Assembly (NCBI GenBank): GCA_021464415.1
Contig: CM038466.1
Location: forward strand, 32,146,833-32,210,832
Length of the DNA stretch: 64,000 nt
Source: Lonicera japonica
Taxonomy: Eukaryota > Streptophyta > Magnoliopsida > Dipsacales > Caprifoliaceae
Direction: 5' to 3'
The translations under genes and the position numbers were made by a program. Under the pieces are notes generated by a model. It did no database searches. It saw only the letters and a list, made by a program, of their open reading frames with translations, and was not told the origin of the DNA. Numbering within the stretch: the first letter of the stretch is position 1; every line of letters starts with the position of its first letter. Below are positions 53,188 to 64,000 of this stretch, piece after piece.

Positions 53188-54624
53188 TCAGTATCCTCGT
53201 ACGACAAGTCTAGCTTTGTATTTATCTATTGAACCATATGCTTTCATCTTCTTTTTGAAGATCCACTTATAACCCAATGGTTTGTTTCTTGGTGGAAGGT
53301 CCACCAGTTCCCAAGTGTCATTTTGCAGTACAGACTCAATTTCACTATTTACTGCTTTTTTCCAATACAAGGCTTCAAGAGATGGCATAGCTTCCTTAAA
53401 GCTTTGAGGTTCATTCTTTAACAAAAAAGTTAGAAAATCGGGTCCAAAAGACTTTTCATTTCTTTGCTTTTTACTATGTATTGGTTCAACCACATTTTTT
53501 AGATCATTATTCGAATTAATGTCTTGTGGTTCCGAGGTAATAGCATCATTATATGATCTCTTTTGTGTATTTTTGCCTTGTATAGTTTTATACGAAAATA
53601 TATCCTCGAAAAATGATGCATTTCTTGATTCTATAATCGTATTTACTTGTACATCAGGAATGTTTGATTTAACCACTAGAAATCTATAAGCACTGTTGTT
53701 ATTGGCATATCTAATGAATACACAATCAATAGTTTTTGGTCCGATCTTAACCGTTTTTTGTTTTGGAACTACCACTTTTGCTAAGCACCCCCACACTCTC
53801 ATATATTTGTAGGAAGGTTTATGACCTTTCCATAATTCATAAGGTGTTATATGGGTTTTCTTATGAGGTATTTTATTAAGGGTGTGTTTGATTGGGAGTA
53901 TTTTCCACTTGATTTGACAACTTAAGGTGTTTGATTGGCTTTTTTTTCCAGGCAATTCAATTGCCACTTTTGGCTCACACACTTACATTTTCCTTGTAAA
54001 CAAGGAAAATATTTTCTTTGGGGGGGCTAGTTTTTATTTTCCAGGCAATTGCACGGTTTTCGAGACAACATTTTACCCATTTTCTACACTAAAAATGCTA
54101 TAACTTAAACTACAAAATTCAAAATTTAATAAAAATTTTATATTTAAAATCTACTCATCAAGATCAATTAAACAAGATCCATCATGACTATAAAATTATG
54201 TAAAAAAAAATACCCATAATTTTTTCTACATTAAAAATGCCACAATACAACCAATATTTTCCGGGTAGAAAATTAAGGCAATCAAACACATTTAATTACA
54301 TTTTCCATGCAACTCAATTCTAGGCAATTCAATTACCTGGAACTTATTTTCTTTCCATGTAAATTCCATGCTTGCAATAAGAATAAAGTTAGCGGATAAT
54401 ATTGTTTTTCCCTAAAAATTCTGAGGTAACCCATAACTTATTAATAACGCATTCATCATCTCTTTAAGAATTCTATTTTTGTGTTCAGCAATACCATTAG
54501 ATTGAGGCGAATAAGAAGCAGTCGTTTGTTGAATTATTCCATTTTCAAAACAAATTTGTTCAAAAGGAAATTCATATTCACCACATATGTCACTCCTAAT
54601 AACCTTAATCTTTTTGTTTAATTA
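53188..54624 (-). pseudogene. Integrase C-terminal part and linker of the copia element, split by a MITE
   Basis: Right of the MITE: KVIRSDICGEYEFPF (second catalytic Asp), SYSPQSNGIAEHKNRILKEM (catalytic Glu). Left of it: LNKIPHKKTHITPYELWKGH, RVWGCLAKVVVPKQK, then a long linker and the start of RT (WELVDLPPRNKPLGYKWIFK). The MITE interrupts the frame between codons of the LNKIP motif. A TAA at 54622-54624 separates this from the integrase N-terminal half. Confidence 0.8.
53877..54380. mobile_element. Harbinger/Tourist-like MITE in the copia integrase
   Basis: 498-bp insertion (53880-54377) flanked by TAA duplications (53877-53879 and 54378-54380), the TSD type of PIF/Harbinger. The left end GGGTGTGTTTGATTGGGAGT is Tourist-like; an inverted match, GGCAATCAAACACA, lies internally near 54278, and the right end TTGCAAGCATGGAATTT (reverse complement) is diverged. 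No coding capacity. The interrupted copia motif is recognisable on both sides. Confidence 0.72.
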
Positions 54625-55077
54625 ATTTTCAACTTCATTCTTATAAAGTTTAAACATGTCAATTGCTTCATCTTTACTACTTAGCAAAAACACATAACAA
54701 TATCTTGTGCAATCATCAATAAATGTAATAAAATGCTTTTTTCCATCTCTTGTTTGAACATACTTTAGATCACACATATCGGTATGAATCAAATCTAGAG
54801 GTTCAGAACTTCTTTCAACTGATTGAAATGAAGTTCTTGTTAATTTAGATTCTACACAAACTTCACATTTATGACTTTGATCAATATAAAATTTAGGCAA
54901 ATATTCCATATTAATTAATTTACGCAAAGTATCATAATTAACATGTCCTAATCTACCATGCCACATATTAAAACATTCAACCAAGTAAGAAGAACTCTTA
55001 TTCTTATCATTGATATTGACAACATTCTTTACACTTGAGTTCTCTTCCCCAAATTTGAGGGCAACAAATAAGTACAT
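54625..55077 (-). pseudogene. Integrase N-terminal half of the copia element
   Basis: HHCC zinc domain WHGRLGHVNYDTLRKLI...HKCEVCVESK and the first catalytic Asp in LDLIHTDMCDL, followed by FITFIDDCTRYCYVFLL. One frameshift separates it from the protease region (55366-55007). Confidence 0.8.
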
Positions 55078-55493
55078 TTAACTTAAAAAGGCTATTACTA
55101 AGATAACCTTTACCAACAAACACATCGTTCTTAGTTAAAACAAACTTGTCTGATACAAAAACCAATTTAAAACCATTTTTACTCAACAAAGATCCAGACG
55201 CAAGGTTCTTTCGAATATCGGGCACATGGAGAACGTCCTTTAGAGTTAATGTCCTCCTAAAAGTCATCTTCAATACGACATTTCCACGTCCTCCCACATT
55301 TACTGATGCAGAGTTTCCCATGTAAAGAGGCTCTCCATTCTCCACGATTGTATAAGTGGAGAACATCCACTTATTTGCACAAACTTGACGGGTTGCTCTA
55401 GTATCAACTCACCAATCCTTTGCATTTCCCACTAAATTGCATTCAGAAACAACTGCAGAGAGATTCATATATGATACATTTCTAGATAGATTA
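55007..55493 (-). pseudogene. Protease region of the copia element
   Basis: Around 55400-55430 the catalytic motif reads [15 protein letters not shown]: the Gly of DTGA/DSGA is Arg. A TGA lies just before it where a Trp codon is expected. It continues [19 protein letters not shown], then [20 protein letters not shown], and runs into integrase after a frameshift. Confidence 0.75.
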
Positions 55494-56273
55494 TCAACTT
55501 CTATCATATACGCCTGAGATTTCTGTCTCTTGAAGTTCTTTGGCTTGCGGCAATCCTTCATCCGATGTGTAACACTTGCCTTTGAACTTCAGTTCCACCT
55601 GTGGCTTTCGACTAGGGCCTTCATCAGCCCGTTTTCTTTTATCACTGCCATGCTTGGACTCCACTATATTAGCCTTAGCTGTGAAGTGTTCATGATTATA
55701 AATGTTCTTTTTCCTTGACCTTATGTTATCTTCCTCAATTTGGATTCGAAGAGTTAGATCCTCCGTGGTCATTTCCTTTTGTTTATACTTTATGTAGCTC
55801 TTAAAGTCCTTCCAAGATGGCGGTAACTTTTCAATAAGAATAGCCACTTGAAATGACTCACTAAGGGTTATACTTTCTGCTTCAATTTCATGGAGTATGA
55901 TCTCGACGGCATCTACTTGGCTTCCAACAGTTTTAGCATCAACCATTTCAAAGTCAAGTAATTTTGCGACAATAAATTTCTTAGCCATTTGACAATGGCT
56001 ATAAAACCCATACAAACTATCAGCCAAACCACCAAGGAGATAATTTCGGCAAAGGAAATCTCTATGTTTCCAAGCATCAACAGCTGAAACTTTCTCACTA
56101 TTGGTTTCGTTTTCATCTGCCTTTAGGATAGTTTCTTTGAGAAATTTATTGAGCTGCAAAGTGGTCAGATAAAATAACATTTTTTATTTCCATCGTTTAA
56201 ACTTCTTCCCAGAAAATTTTTTCGATTTCTCGGCATGGCTTAAATTGACTATGGTGGAGGTAGTCGCTGCCAT
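55494..56273 (-). pseudogene. Gag of the copia element
   Basis: Start ATG 56273-56271 (MAATTSTIVNLSHAEKS). TAA at 56186-56184 breaks the frame; it continues MLFYLTTLQLNKFL, AWKHRDFLCRNYLLGGLADS, LIEKLPPSWKDFKSYIKYK and DLTLRIQIEEDNI, a UBN2-type gag. The CCHC zinc knuckle is lost to a small deletion/frameshift near 55560-55590; only the last His and Cys remain in another frame. Confidence 0.8.
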
Positions 56274-56299
56274 TTCTTTTATAAAATCAGAAACACTTT

Positions 56300-56715
56300 G
56301 TGTTACAAACACATATTATAATGGAAGCAAACAATACTGCTATAATAATATTATTATATATATATATATTGAACAAGCGGACAATACGATGTTCATAATA
56401 TATACAAGCGGACAATACCACTTTGATATAGAGTATCAATCGTCTCCCATGATAGAACGGAATACTTCCGTAAAATGGCAGTACTACCACTCACCGGAAC
56501 AATGGACACAACTATGTATTAACGTGTTTAAGAACTCAACAATATGAAGGGAAAATGAGAAGAGGAAGTAATCTTTTTCACTTTGAAAATGAGAGAGGAG
56601 AAGCCTATTTATAGATTGGACAAGGTGGTTATTGTCTAAAAGTAGTTAAAGTAGTTTTAAAACCAACAAAAACTTCCTCTTCAAATTTTAAATTGCTTAT
56701 TCAAATTTTAAAACA
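56300..56715 (-). repeat. 5' LTR of the copia element
   Basis: Starts TGTTTTAAAATTTGAATAAG at 56715 on the minus strand. Strong match to the 3' LTR from 56450 to 56715 (GATAGAACGGAATACTTCCG; TATA-like box near 56605-56613). The inner end near the PBS is degraded and contains a TA run (56353-56370) and a duplicated ACAAGCGGACAATAC. I could not identify a clean tRNA-Met primer site. Confidence 0.7.
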
Positions 56716-59664
56716 TATACAACTATACAACACGTGGAGATACAATTTTAATTATATATACAACTATACAAGATAGATAATTGATATATATAGATATTCT
56801 ATAGGATACGATGCGATACAGTATTATGTTATTTCTTGTTTGACCTTAATTAAGCTAAAAATTATTGCTGCACTATTCTATAGGAGTTGATATATATATA
56901 TATATATATGTATACATTATATACACAACTATACAAGCGAAAAAGAGAGAGAGGCGGGGTTCCTTCAGGAGTTCGGAAGAGAAGCTAGTTGCGTGTTTAG
57001 CCATTTTAGGGTTTGAGAAAGAGAGTTCAATCGATCTCTTTTAACTTTTTGTATTATTGTTTTAAGCCTTAATATTTTTAGTTATTTTACTTTGACCCAT
57101 TTTTAAGTTTTAAAATTTACAAAAAGACCCATTTAGCGTATCAGATTAATGTATCGAGACATATTGGTATTTAAAAAATAATAAAATTAAATCCGATAGT
57201 CTCGGATTCGAATATCGATCACGTATTAGGGCATATCTAACACGTATCGGAAGAATTAGTGGCCTGAAAAATACATTAGTACCGACATAAGTCCCAATGC
57301 CTTGTAACTTTTTCTTCTACAAAAATCATAAAAAGTGACTTACACCACAGTGACCACGAGTTACTCTGCATTGTGATGGTTAGATCCATATCAATAATAA
57401 TAACGACAATTCTAACTTTTACCATGCGTTTGACAACCCAATTCTAAGTTTTATAATTGGAGCAAAAATTAACCTACAAAATTATCTCTTTATCTTCCCT
57501 GCGAGTAATCCATTATCCTCTTTTCTTCTCTCCTAAACTCCTACAGTGTAAAAAAATTAATATATCAAATCACTGCAGCAAAATCATTATTGTATAAATG
57601 CATGGCTTTTTTGTCAAACGCTAACTCGAGTAGTCCAAAGACATATTTAACCCAACTAAGGCCAATTCTACATTAAAATATCCAAAACCCACCACTTTAT
57701 TATATGCTTAAACCTAAACCTTGTATCGACCCACCCCAACCTAGTAAAAAAATTGTCACATCAAGGTCGGGTTCAGTCATTTTGTCATCCCTAATCACTG
57801 ACTACTACTGTATAAATAAAATACTTCATATTTTTTAGGTTTCTTTTTATCAAAAATGGAAATTTTAAATGTTTTTCCCTTATAAACACATTTGATTAAG
57901 TATTATTTCCAACTATTAGTAAATGGAAAATTATATAAATATATATATAGGGAGAGGTTTCGCAGTCTTATTCCCAATGGGTTCAATGTACGTCAGCAAA
58001 CAATCATTCACAAATTCATCTCCCATTCGGTTGTATTAAAAGGAAGAGTGAAGAATAATATACCAGAGAGAGGTAGGGAGAAGAAGAGATGAAAATGACA
58101 AAAGAAAGGGGCAATGTTGTCGGCAGTGGGTGGGTAGAGATTTGATATTTTGAAGTGGTATTTCGTAATGTCCCCTAAACTTTTGTCTCTAACATTTAGG
58201 CACCCTCAAGTATAAATTTATGCACATAAGTCCCTATATATTTTATTTTTATTTTTAAAACACCGAAATCCAAAAAGGGCCGATTGCCCCCTGCCCCTAT
58301 GTAGGGACGCCCCTGCCCTCAAATGACTTACTTCATAAACTCGGTATGTATGATTTGGTATGGGAAATGTTCCACATATAATATGTATATATGTACATAG
58401 CCACATAGGTATATATGTATGGACGCATATTTTGCTCCAATTCCATTCCAAAGCTCAAAATTGGGTTCCAACCACACCCTAAATTATCTTTCTTTCAATG
58501 TCGTTGCTCTTGTCCTCGAGGGTGAAGTTGTAATTACAAATTTTTATATTTCTACTTTACGATTATAATAAGCCTCCGATTGCAAATTACAAATTATATG
58601 TGCAGTATATACATTAATATTCAAATTTATATATGCTATATACATACAAAGCAACATTAACGACTAGATTTAAAGACTATTCTATGTAGATTGGACCTTT
58701 GAAGTGTAAATGAATGATTTTTTTGACGAAACTTGGTAAAGATGATCTCCATAACTTTAGATCATATCAACTAAATTTTCAAAACAATTCAACCAGAAAA
58801 TAAGTTAACTAAAAAATTAACATATATATATATATATATATATATACAAGCACATATATAACAAAAGAGAAAAAATACCTAGCAAAGAAGAAGAAACTCA
58901 ATAGACCAATCCTAAACCCTTCTCTATCTCTCTTTCTGTAGCAGCACTCCCAACTTTCAAGCCAGAGCAATGACAAGACCGAGAGTAAGCCTAAAAAGGA
59001 AAAAAAAATCACTTTCCTTCAACGGCGGACCCAGAAATTTAGTATGGCCCAGACTATACAATAATGACAAAAAGAAGAAAAAAATAATTAAAGGTATACT
59101 ATATAATTAGAAAAATAATGATCATGTGTGAAATTTAAAAATATTATTCACGTACTACCACAGTGAGAGTTATATATAAATTTTATTTTTGTGACAGCCC
59201 TAAACATACGCATTGTATTATGTAATATATTTAATACTCCTTGACGGATCTACGGTTGCCATCATTCATGGGACAAAATAAAAAATCTTGTAACAATATG
59301 GAAAAAAGTTATTAATATATCTAAAATTTATTTATTTTAGATATAACTTAAAAGTTTGATGTGCATATACATCCAGTATATATAATGCACTAGCAATCAC
59401 AGTATAGACACCTTATTTGGTGATTCTTCTCAATACAAGTGGTTGCCAAAGCATAAACCATGTCATCTCCCAAAGGCCCATTTCAAGCAAACTAAAAACC
59501 ACTTTACACTTTTGGGCTTAAGCCCAAAGATAGGCCCAAAGGAAAACACATTTATGTTTTTTTTTGTTTTTTTTAATACATTAATGCGGGATTCGAATTC
59601 AAGACTTTCCACTATTCAGGAGTAAATTCTAGCACCAAGCTAATCCTAGTGATTAATACATTTA
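56716..59664. other. AT-rich intergenic DNA
   Basis: No supportable coding sequence. Holds TA microsatellites (56890-56910, 58822-58845), a CT/GA segment near 56940-57040 and a GC-richer patch 58255-58320 (GGGCCGATTGCCCCCTGCCC). Near 59585 GGGATTCGAATTCAAGACTT resembles a tRNA-like B box seen in plant short repeats, but no complete element could be delimited. Confidence 0.5.
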
Positions 59665-59900
59665 GACTGCGTTTAACGTGCATGATAAGAAAGCGAGATA
59701 GGATAACTTTATCCTATTTCATGTTTGGCATTAATCGGGATTAGATATCTGGGAGGATTATTTATTCCAATAAAACTTCTTATCTCACCGAAAGAGGAAT
59801 TAATGAATCCCACCTAAGAGGTGGGATTATTTTATCTTATCCGGATGGAAATAAAAAATCATATCTGACTCTCTAATTCGGCGTATCAAAAACACCGTTA
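59662..59900. mobile_element. Possible small MITE with TTA duplication
   Basis: A 233-bp segment (59665-59897) between TTA at 59662-59664 and 59898-59900, starting GACTGCGTTTAACGTGCATG and ending CGTATCAAAAACACCG. The ends are only weakly complementary (TGCGTTT / AAAAACACCG). Internal inverted sequence (CCACCTAAGAGGTGGG at 59810-59825). Tourist-like by TSD and length; not proven. Confidence 0.4.
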
Positions 59901-62900
59901 TGTTACTAATTAGGTATTACTTTTTCTTTTTCTTTTTTGAACTTAAAATAATAACATAGCTTTGGTAGCACAAACATCTATTTTATTTTGAAGTATCATT
60001 TTATTTTATTTTCTTATTTTACTCTTGTGTATTTTAACAAAAAATTTAATATGATCTAGATTTTATTTTAAAAAAGGAAGATTTAGGGGAATCATTTTCC
60101 CCCATGCCCCTTGCTATCTATGCCCTTGATTGCTCCCTATCTAAGTGCATCTCTCTATGTGTTAGAGAATCTCCCTTAGCCAATGAATTAGGTCATACAC
60201 CCTAAATAAGGTGAAAATGTAATAGAAATGTGTATATTTAGCATATACTTTATATTATTTGTACACCGTAAAAAGGGTAAATTTAGGTGTGATGTAAAAC
60301 ATTTTTCCATTCAAGTTGGGATGAAAGACCCTTTAATATATATATATATATATATAATGTTCTCCTTTCACATGCCCTTTTACAATTAGTTACCAAGCAG
60401 TACAACTCTCGTGGTGCAAAATTTAACCATTTACTGATTCCTATGCAATTGAGATGGTTTTACTGCAAAAATTTCAATTAATTACCAATTTACCTCATGT
60501 CCCCAAAAAAATAAAATTTAAATCAACTCGACCTACGTATTATCAAACACGAATATGAATTGATGAACATGGCTAATTGACCACACTAAAGCATTTGAAT
60601 ATGAATGGATGAAAAAACTAATTTAAAGGCCACATCCATATTCAGCCATGATTGATGGGTCTATAATAGTTTTTTCATTTTTTTTCTTTTTCTAAAGACA
60701 AATTCTAGGCTTATCTAATTTTTTGTACGAATCTTATATATATATATATACAGCCTCATATAGAAATATTCAAATAAATTAATAATAAGGTTACATATTA
60801 ATATGTTATCTTTTTTTTTAGTCATGTTCTTGAAGCAATATTCCTTTTATTATAATATAATATTATTTTAAAAAGTTATATTATACATTTCTAAAATTAT
60901 ACATTATTTTTTAATAATATAAATTACTAAATTGTAACATGTGACAAAAACACTGCTAACTATTTAAAAAGTAACTTTATTCTTCCGTTTGATTGCAAAG
61001 TGAAAAAGAAAAATAAATTGAGTTAGTTTTGATGAAAATATGAAAAATAAATTGAGTAATAGAGGTGATATCCTCTTAATTTTTAAAATTTTCCATGAAA
61101 AAATTTTCTTTACTTAGTGATGAGTAAAAATATTATAAAATATTTTAATGTGTGTAATTAATTTATACCTTTATTATATCAGCATATTTTTCTTTTCTAA
61201 GTTAGTATACAAGCCTCAACTTGCATGCGGCATACCTCAATAAATGTCCTAGAATCACTTTTTTGCATAAAAAAAGAAGTCAATCATAGTGTTTTAATTC
61301 TCGAGGTAGGTCTTGTCCCACTAAATAATTAAACAACAATGTGAAAACAAATATTGTTTCCAAGAGTTCCAATGCAAAGGAAGCCTTTTTGGGTGTATGT
61401 TGTCTTTTCAGAAGTTGCATGCCTGCATGGCTGGCTAGAGCTGTAATGTTTATTCCACAATAATAATTGTGGGTGATTATATTGACTAAACAATATTTTG
61501 TTTTTATTAAAATATAATATTATTTTTAAAAATTATATATTATTTTAAAAATAAATATAAATATTATTTCGACAATTTCCATTTATAATTATAAAAGTCA
61601 GTGCATATTGTTTGTACGCAATTGACCTTTTAATAATGATTTTACGTTGATTCAATGAGTAAGTTAGCTTATTTGAAAAGGCACGCGATTGGATTTAAAA
61701 AGAATCTTAACTTTAAGTTTCGTCTGGAGTTGAGAGGGTTTTTGTTACTATTATAATAAAAGGCAAGAGACATAGACCTTATGTTCTTTTCTTTCATTTT
61801 CTTCCACAAAAATAAAAGGATTTTCGTAGGAGTGAATATTTCTTATGTGATCATGTTTTGTTAACGAAAACTTGTGATTAAAAAAGTCGGTCCATATACA
61901 AACAATTTATACCAAACCAGCCCATAATTATAATAAACAAAATTAAGGACCTTTAGTAAATTTTATTTTTTTCCGAGGGATAAGGATTTTTAAAATTTAA
62001 ATTCAACAGAAGGATATTCAACGGACCTATAATTTTTAAGTAATTAAGATGGGCGTCCACCCCTTGCGGATGGTTTGCAATTTTATTTTAAAATGAAGAC
62101 ACCCTAAAAGTACTTTTGATGATATATTCAGAAATTAATTGAAAAAAGTAAATTATTTGTATAGGAAGTTGGAAAAAAGGGGATGAGTAATTAATTTAGT
62201 CAAATATCCCCCCCTCCCGGACCTTTTCTCTTTCATGGAATTTTTTTTATCAACTAGATAGAGAATTTTTTTCAATGAAAAACCAAAAAACTAATATAAA
62301 ATCTCACTAAATCATTCGTAACATTACCAACTTATCATACAAATTAGGAGAAAGTTCAAATTACACCAGTGTAAGATTGAAATATTTTATAATTATTCAT
62401 AATTTATCAATTCTACCATATTCTATTGTGTTTATCAAGAATGTAAAATTTTTAAATCAATCAGATACGTAATCTTTTAATTACTTTGCTTAGTTTTACT
62501 TAATTTTTATAAGCCTCATAATTTTTTATATATCGTGATTATGAGGAGGAACTTTTGATCTCCAATTAATTTAATTTTTGCATGCGTATTTTATACATAA
62601 TAACGATCTAATTCAAAAATGCAAATTCAATTTTGTATAAATTATAAATAATTTATACAAAATTATTAGTGAGTGTATATCTTCTTTATTTTACACTAGA
62701 TATAAGTTAAACATTCCTATAAAAATTACCTTACTGCCAAACCACCGATAACTGGTGACTACCGGAGGCCGGCACTAATGAACAGCGGTAATAGGCAAGG
62801 TCTAGCGACCATCATATATATAAGAACAACTAAAAAAATGTTTAACATAAAGGTTAAGGGTGTAATTTAAAATGTACTTACGAAAAAAATAAATTGCATG

Positions 62901-64000
62901 TGATCGAAGGACCATTATGCTTCTATGCATTGGGTAGTGAGAAGCATATTTAACAATCAACAATAATTTTGAAAGAAACAATTGCAATATTTTATTTTAT
63001 TTATTTCTGTTGTATAGAGATTTTTATTTTTTTTTTCGTTACAAAAATTTAACACGAGATTCAATTAACTTAAACCTTACGAGCAAAATATTTACCTATT
63101 TAGTATCTCAATCAACTCTAATTGATGTACACAAACTTTTTAAAGTTGAATATATATAAACATAGAGGAAGAAAATATACATAGGTGTGTTAGTTTTTCC
63201 TGGATTGATGAGCTTATCTTTGAGCCTCTGTGGACGTCTATGGATCACAAATTAGCGTGTGCAACCAATTATTCTAATGGTGTTCATATTAATCATAGAA
63301 AGTTATTAATTCAAAAGATTACAAACTACTTTTTTGTTTGGAGGGTCATCTCACATGGTATAGTCAGTTTGTATGCATCTTGACTGATTTTCGCTGTCGA
63401 TAAGTGGCTGCCTCTGGTCAAGTATAATTTTGACAATATCAAAAATTAATTTTAAGAGTATCAAGTCGATTCTAAGATTATTCCAATAATAACTTTATAT
63501 CACTTGATCAAAATGTTTGATTAAAAGATTACAAACTCAATATGATTTATATTGAAGACTTTTATTAATTGGATTAGAGAGAGAAGTACACAAAAAGGCA
63601 ATTTTTGGACAACTTGGAGAAAAGTTGTTGGAAGGTAATGAGATGGAATATAAACATGGTGAAAACTAAATTAAATGCAAGTTGAAGAGAAATAATTAAA
63701 CATCTTAACTGCAAATTGACTATATAAAATGATATGTTTGGTGGTCAAATATTTATGTCGACGCTTATGACAAATCAAAATGTAAGATAAAAGGAGAATA
63801 GTATTAATATTAGATTCATTATCAACTAATTAATTAAATCGGGTGCATTAATAAATTATACATTTTTAAAAATATATCCCGTGTGAATAATATATATGTA
63901 GATAAAGTCGGTTACTATAACATTGTTTAAGATAAATACCATAGCTAAGGTTAAAATTTTATCTACAGCGTAGTTGAAAATGATACAATACCAGTATAGT
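59901..64000. other. AT-rich intergenic DNA, right end
   Basis: No gene or recognisable transposon domain on either strand. TA microsatellites near 60336-60356 and 60737-60752. A small GC-richer patch at 62740-62805 (ACCGGAGGCCGGCACTAATG). 63150-63430 has balanced composition but no open frame of note. Confidence 0.5.

Larger units (their letters stand above)
50870..56715 (-). mobile_element. Decayed Ty1/copia (TNT1/Tork-like) element
   Basis: Minus strand: 5' LTR ending at 56715, gag, protease, integrase, RT, RNase H, 3' LTR at the left. Domain order (integrase before RT) and motifs identify copia. All domains carry stops, frameshifts or lost catalytic residues. A Harbinger-like MITE (53880-54377) sits in the integrase region. 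The left end near 50870 is uncertain. Confidence 0.85.

Noticed and set aside
59548..59640. tRNA-like B-box sequence (GGGATTCGAATTCAAGAC) as a SINE or tRNA gene
   Set aside because: No A box at the right distance, no cloverleaf and no 3' tail that I could define.

Overview
This window is plant nuclear DNA, probably from a flowering plant and most likely a eudicot. It is dominated by a nested, partly inverted cluster of Ty3/gypsy LTR retrotransposons of the Tat (Ogre/Retand-like) lineage, followed by a decayed Ty1/copia element, an F-box/DUF295 pseudogene and AT-rich intergenic DNA. Evidence for a plant: Tat-type gag-protease-RT-RNase H-archaeal-type RNase H-integrase order, primer-binding sites of the TGGCGACTC type, a plant mobile domain, a plant-specific DUF295 F-box gene and a Harbinger-like MITE with a TAA duplication. 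No gene in the window looks fully intact; the only long uninterrupted product is a retroelement gag.

Layout. 1-550: host flank with a possible first exon. 551-10708: element A (+), a young gag-only element whose LTRs differ at one visible base over about 1.25 kb. 10705-10709: a head-to-head join into the truncated 3' LTR of element B (-). Element B is the same gag-only type and lies in two parts (10709-12785 and 32391-40829), because element C (+, 12786-32390) is inserted in it. C is the coding-rich relative: gag, protease, RT, two RNase H domains, integrase, then two genes on the opposite strand, one DUF7745-like and one spliced plant-mobile-domain (PMD) gene. C is broken by nonsense codons, frameshifts, substituted catalytic residues and a 1,208-bp solo LTR of another family (18139-19346, TSD CCAGC). 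40830-47376: element D (-), another pol-less Tat relative, truncated by B. 47377-49418: AT-rich repeats. 49419-50597: F-box/DUF295 pseudogene (-). About 50.87-56.72 kb: decayed copia element (-) with a 498-bp Harbinger-like MITE inside. 56716-64000: AT-rich, no supportable gene.

How the parts relate. A and B carry the same deletions relative to C: pol is reduced to an integrase tail, the DUF7745-like gene is reduced to its two ends, and the PMD gene to a scrap of exon 1 plus its repeat-filled intron 1. They therefore look like one non-autonomous subfamily once mobilised by a C-like partner.

The most unusual signal is a 12-bp palindrome, TGTCGCGCGACA, arrayed just upstream of the TATA box in the A, B and C LTRs. 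It also occurs in 2-3 copies upstream of the TATA boxes of both antisense genes in C. The two other LTR families present carry different palindromes in the same position (TGTCCGCGGACA in D; CCGTACGG-centred in the solo LTR). This suggests a family-specific cis-regulatory code that couples LTR transcription with antisense accessory genes. The binding factor, and whether the coupling works, are inference.
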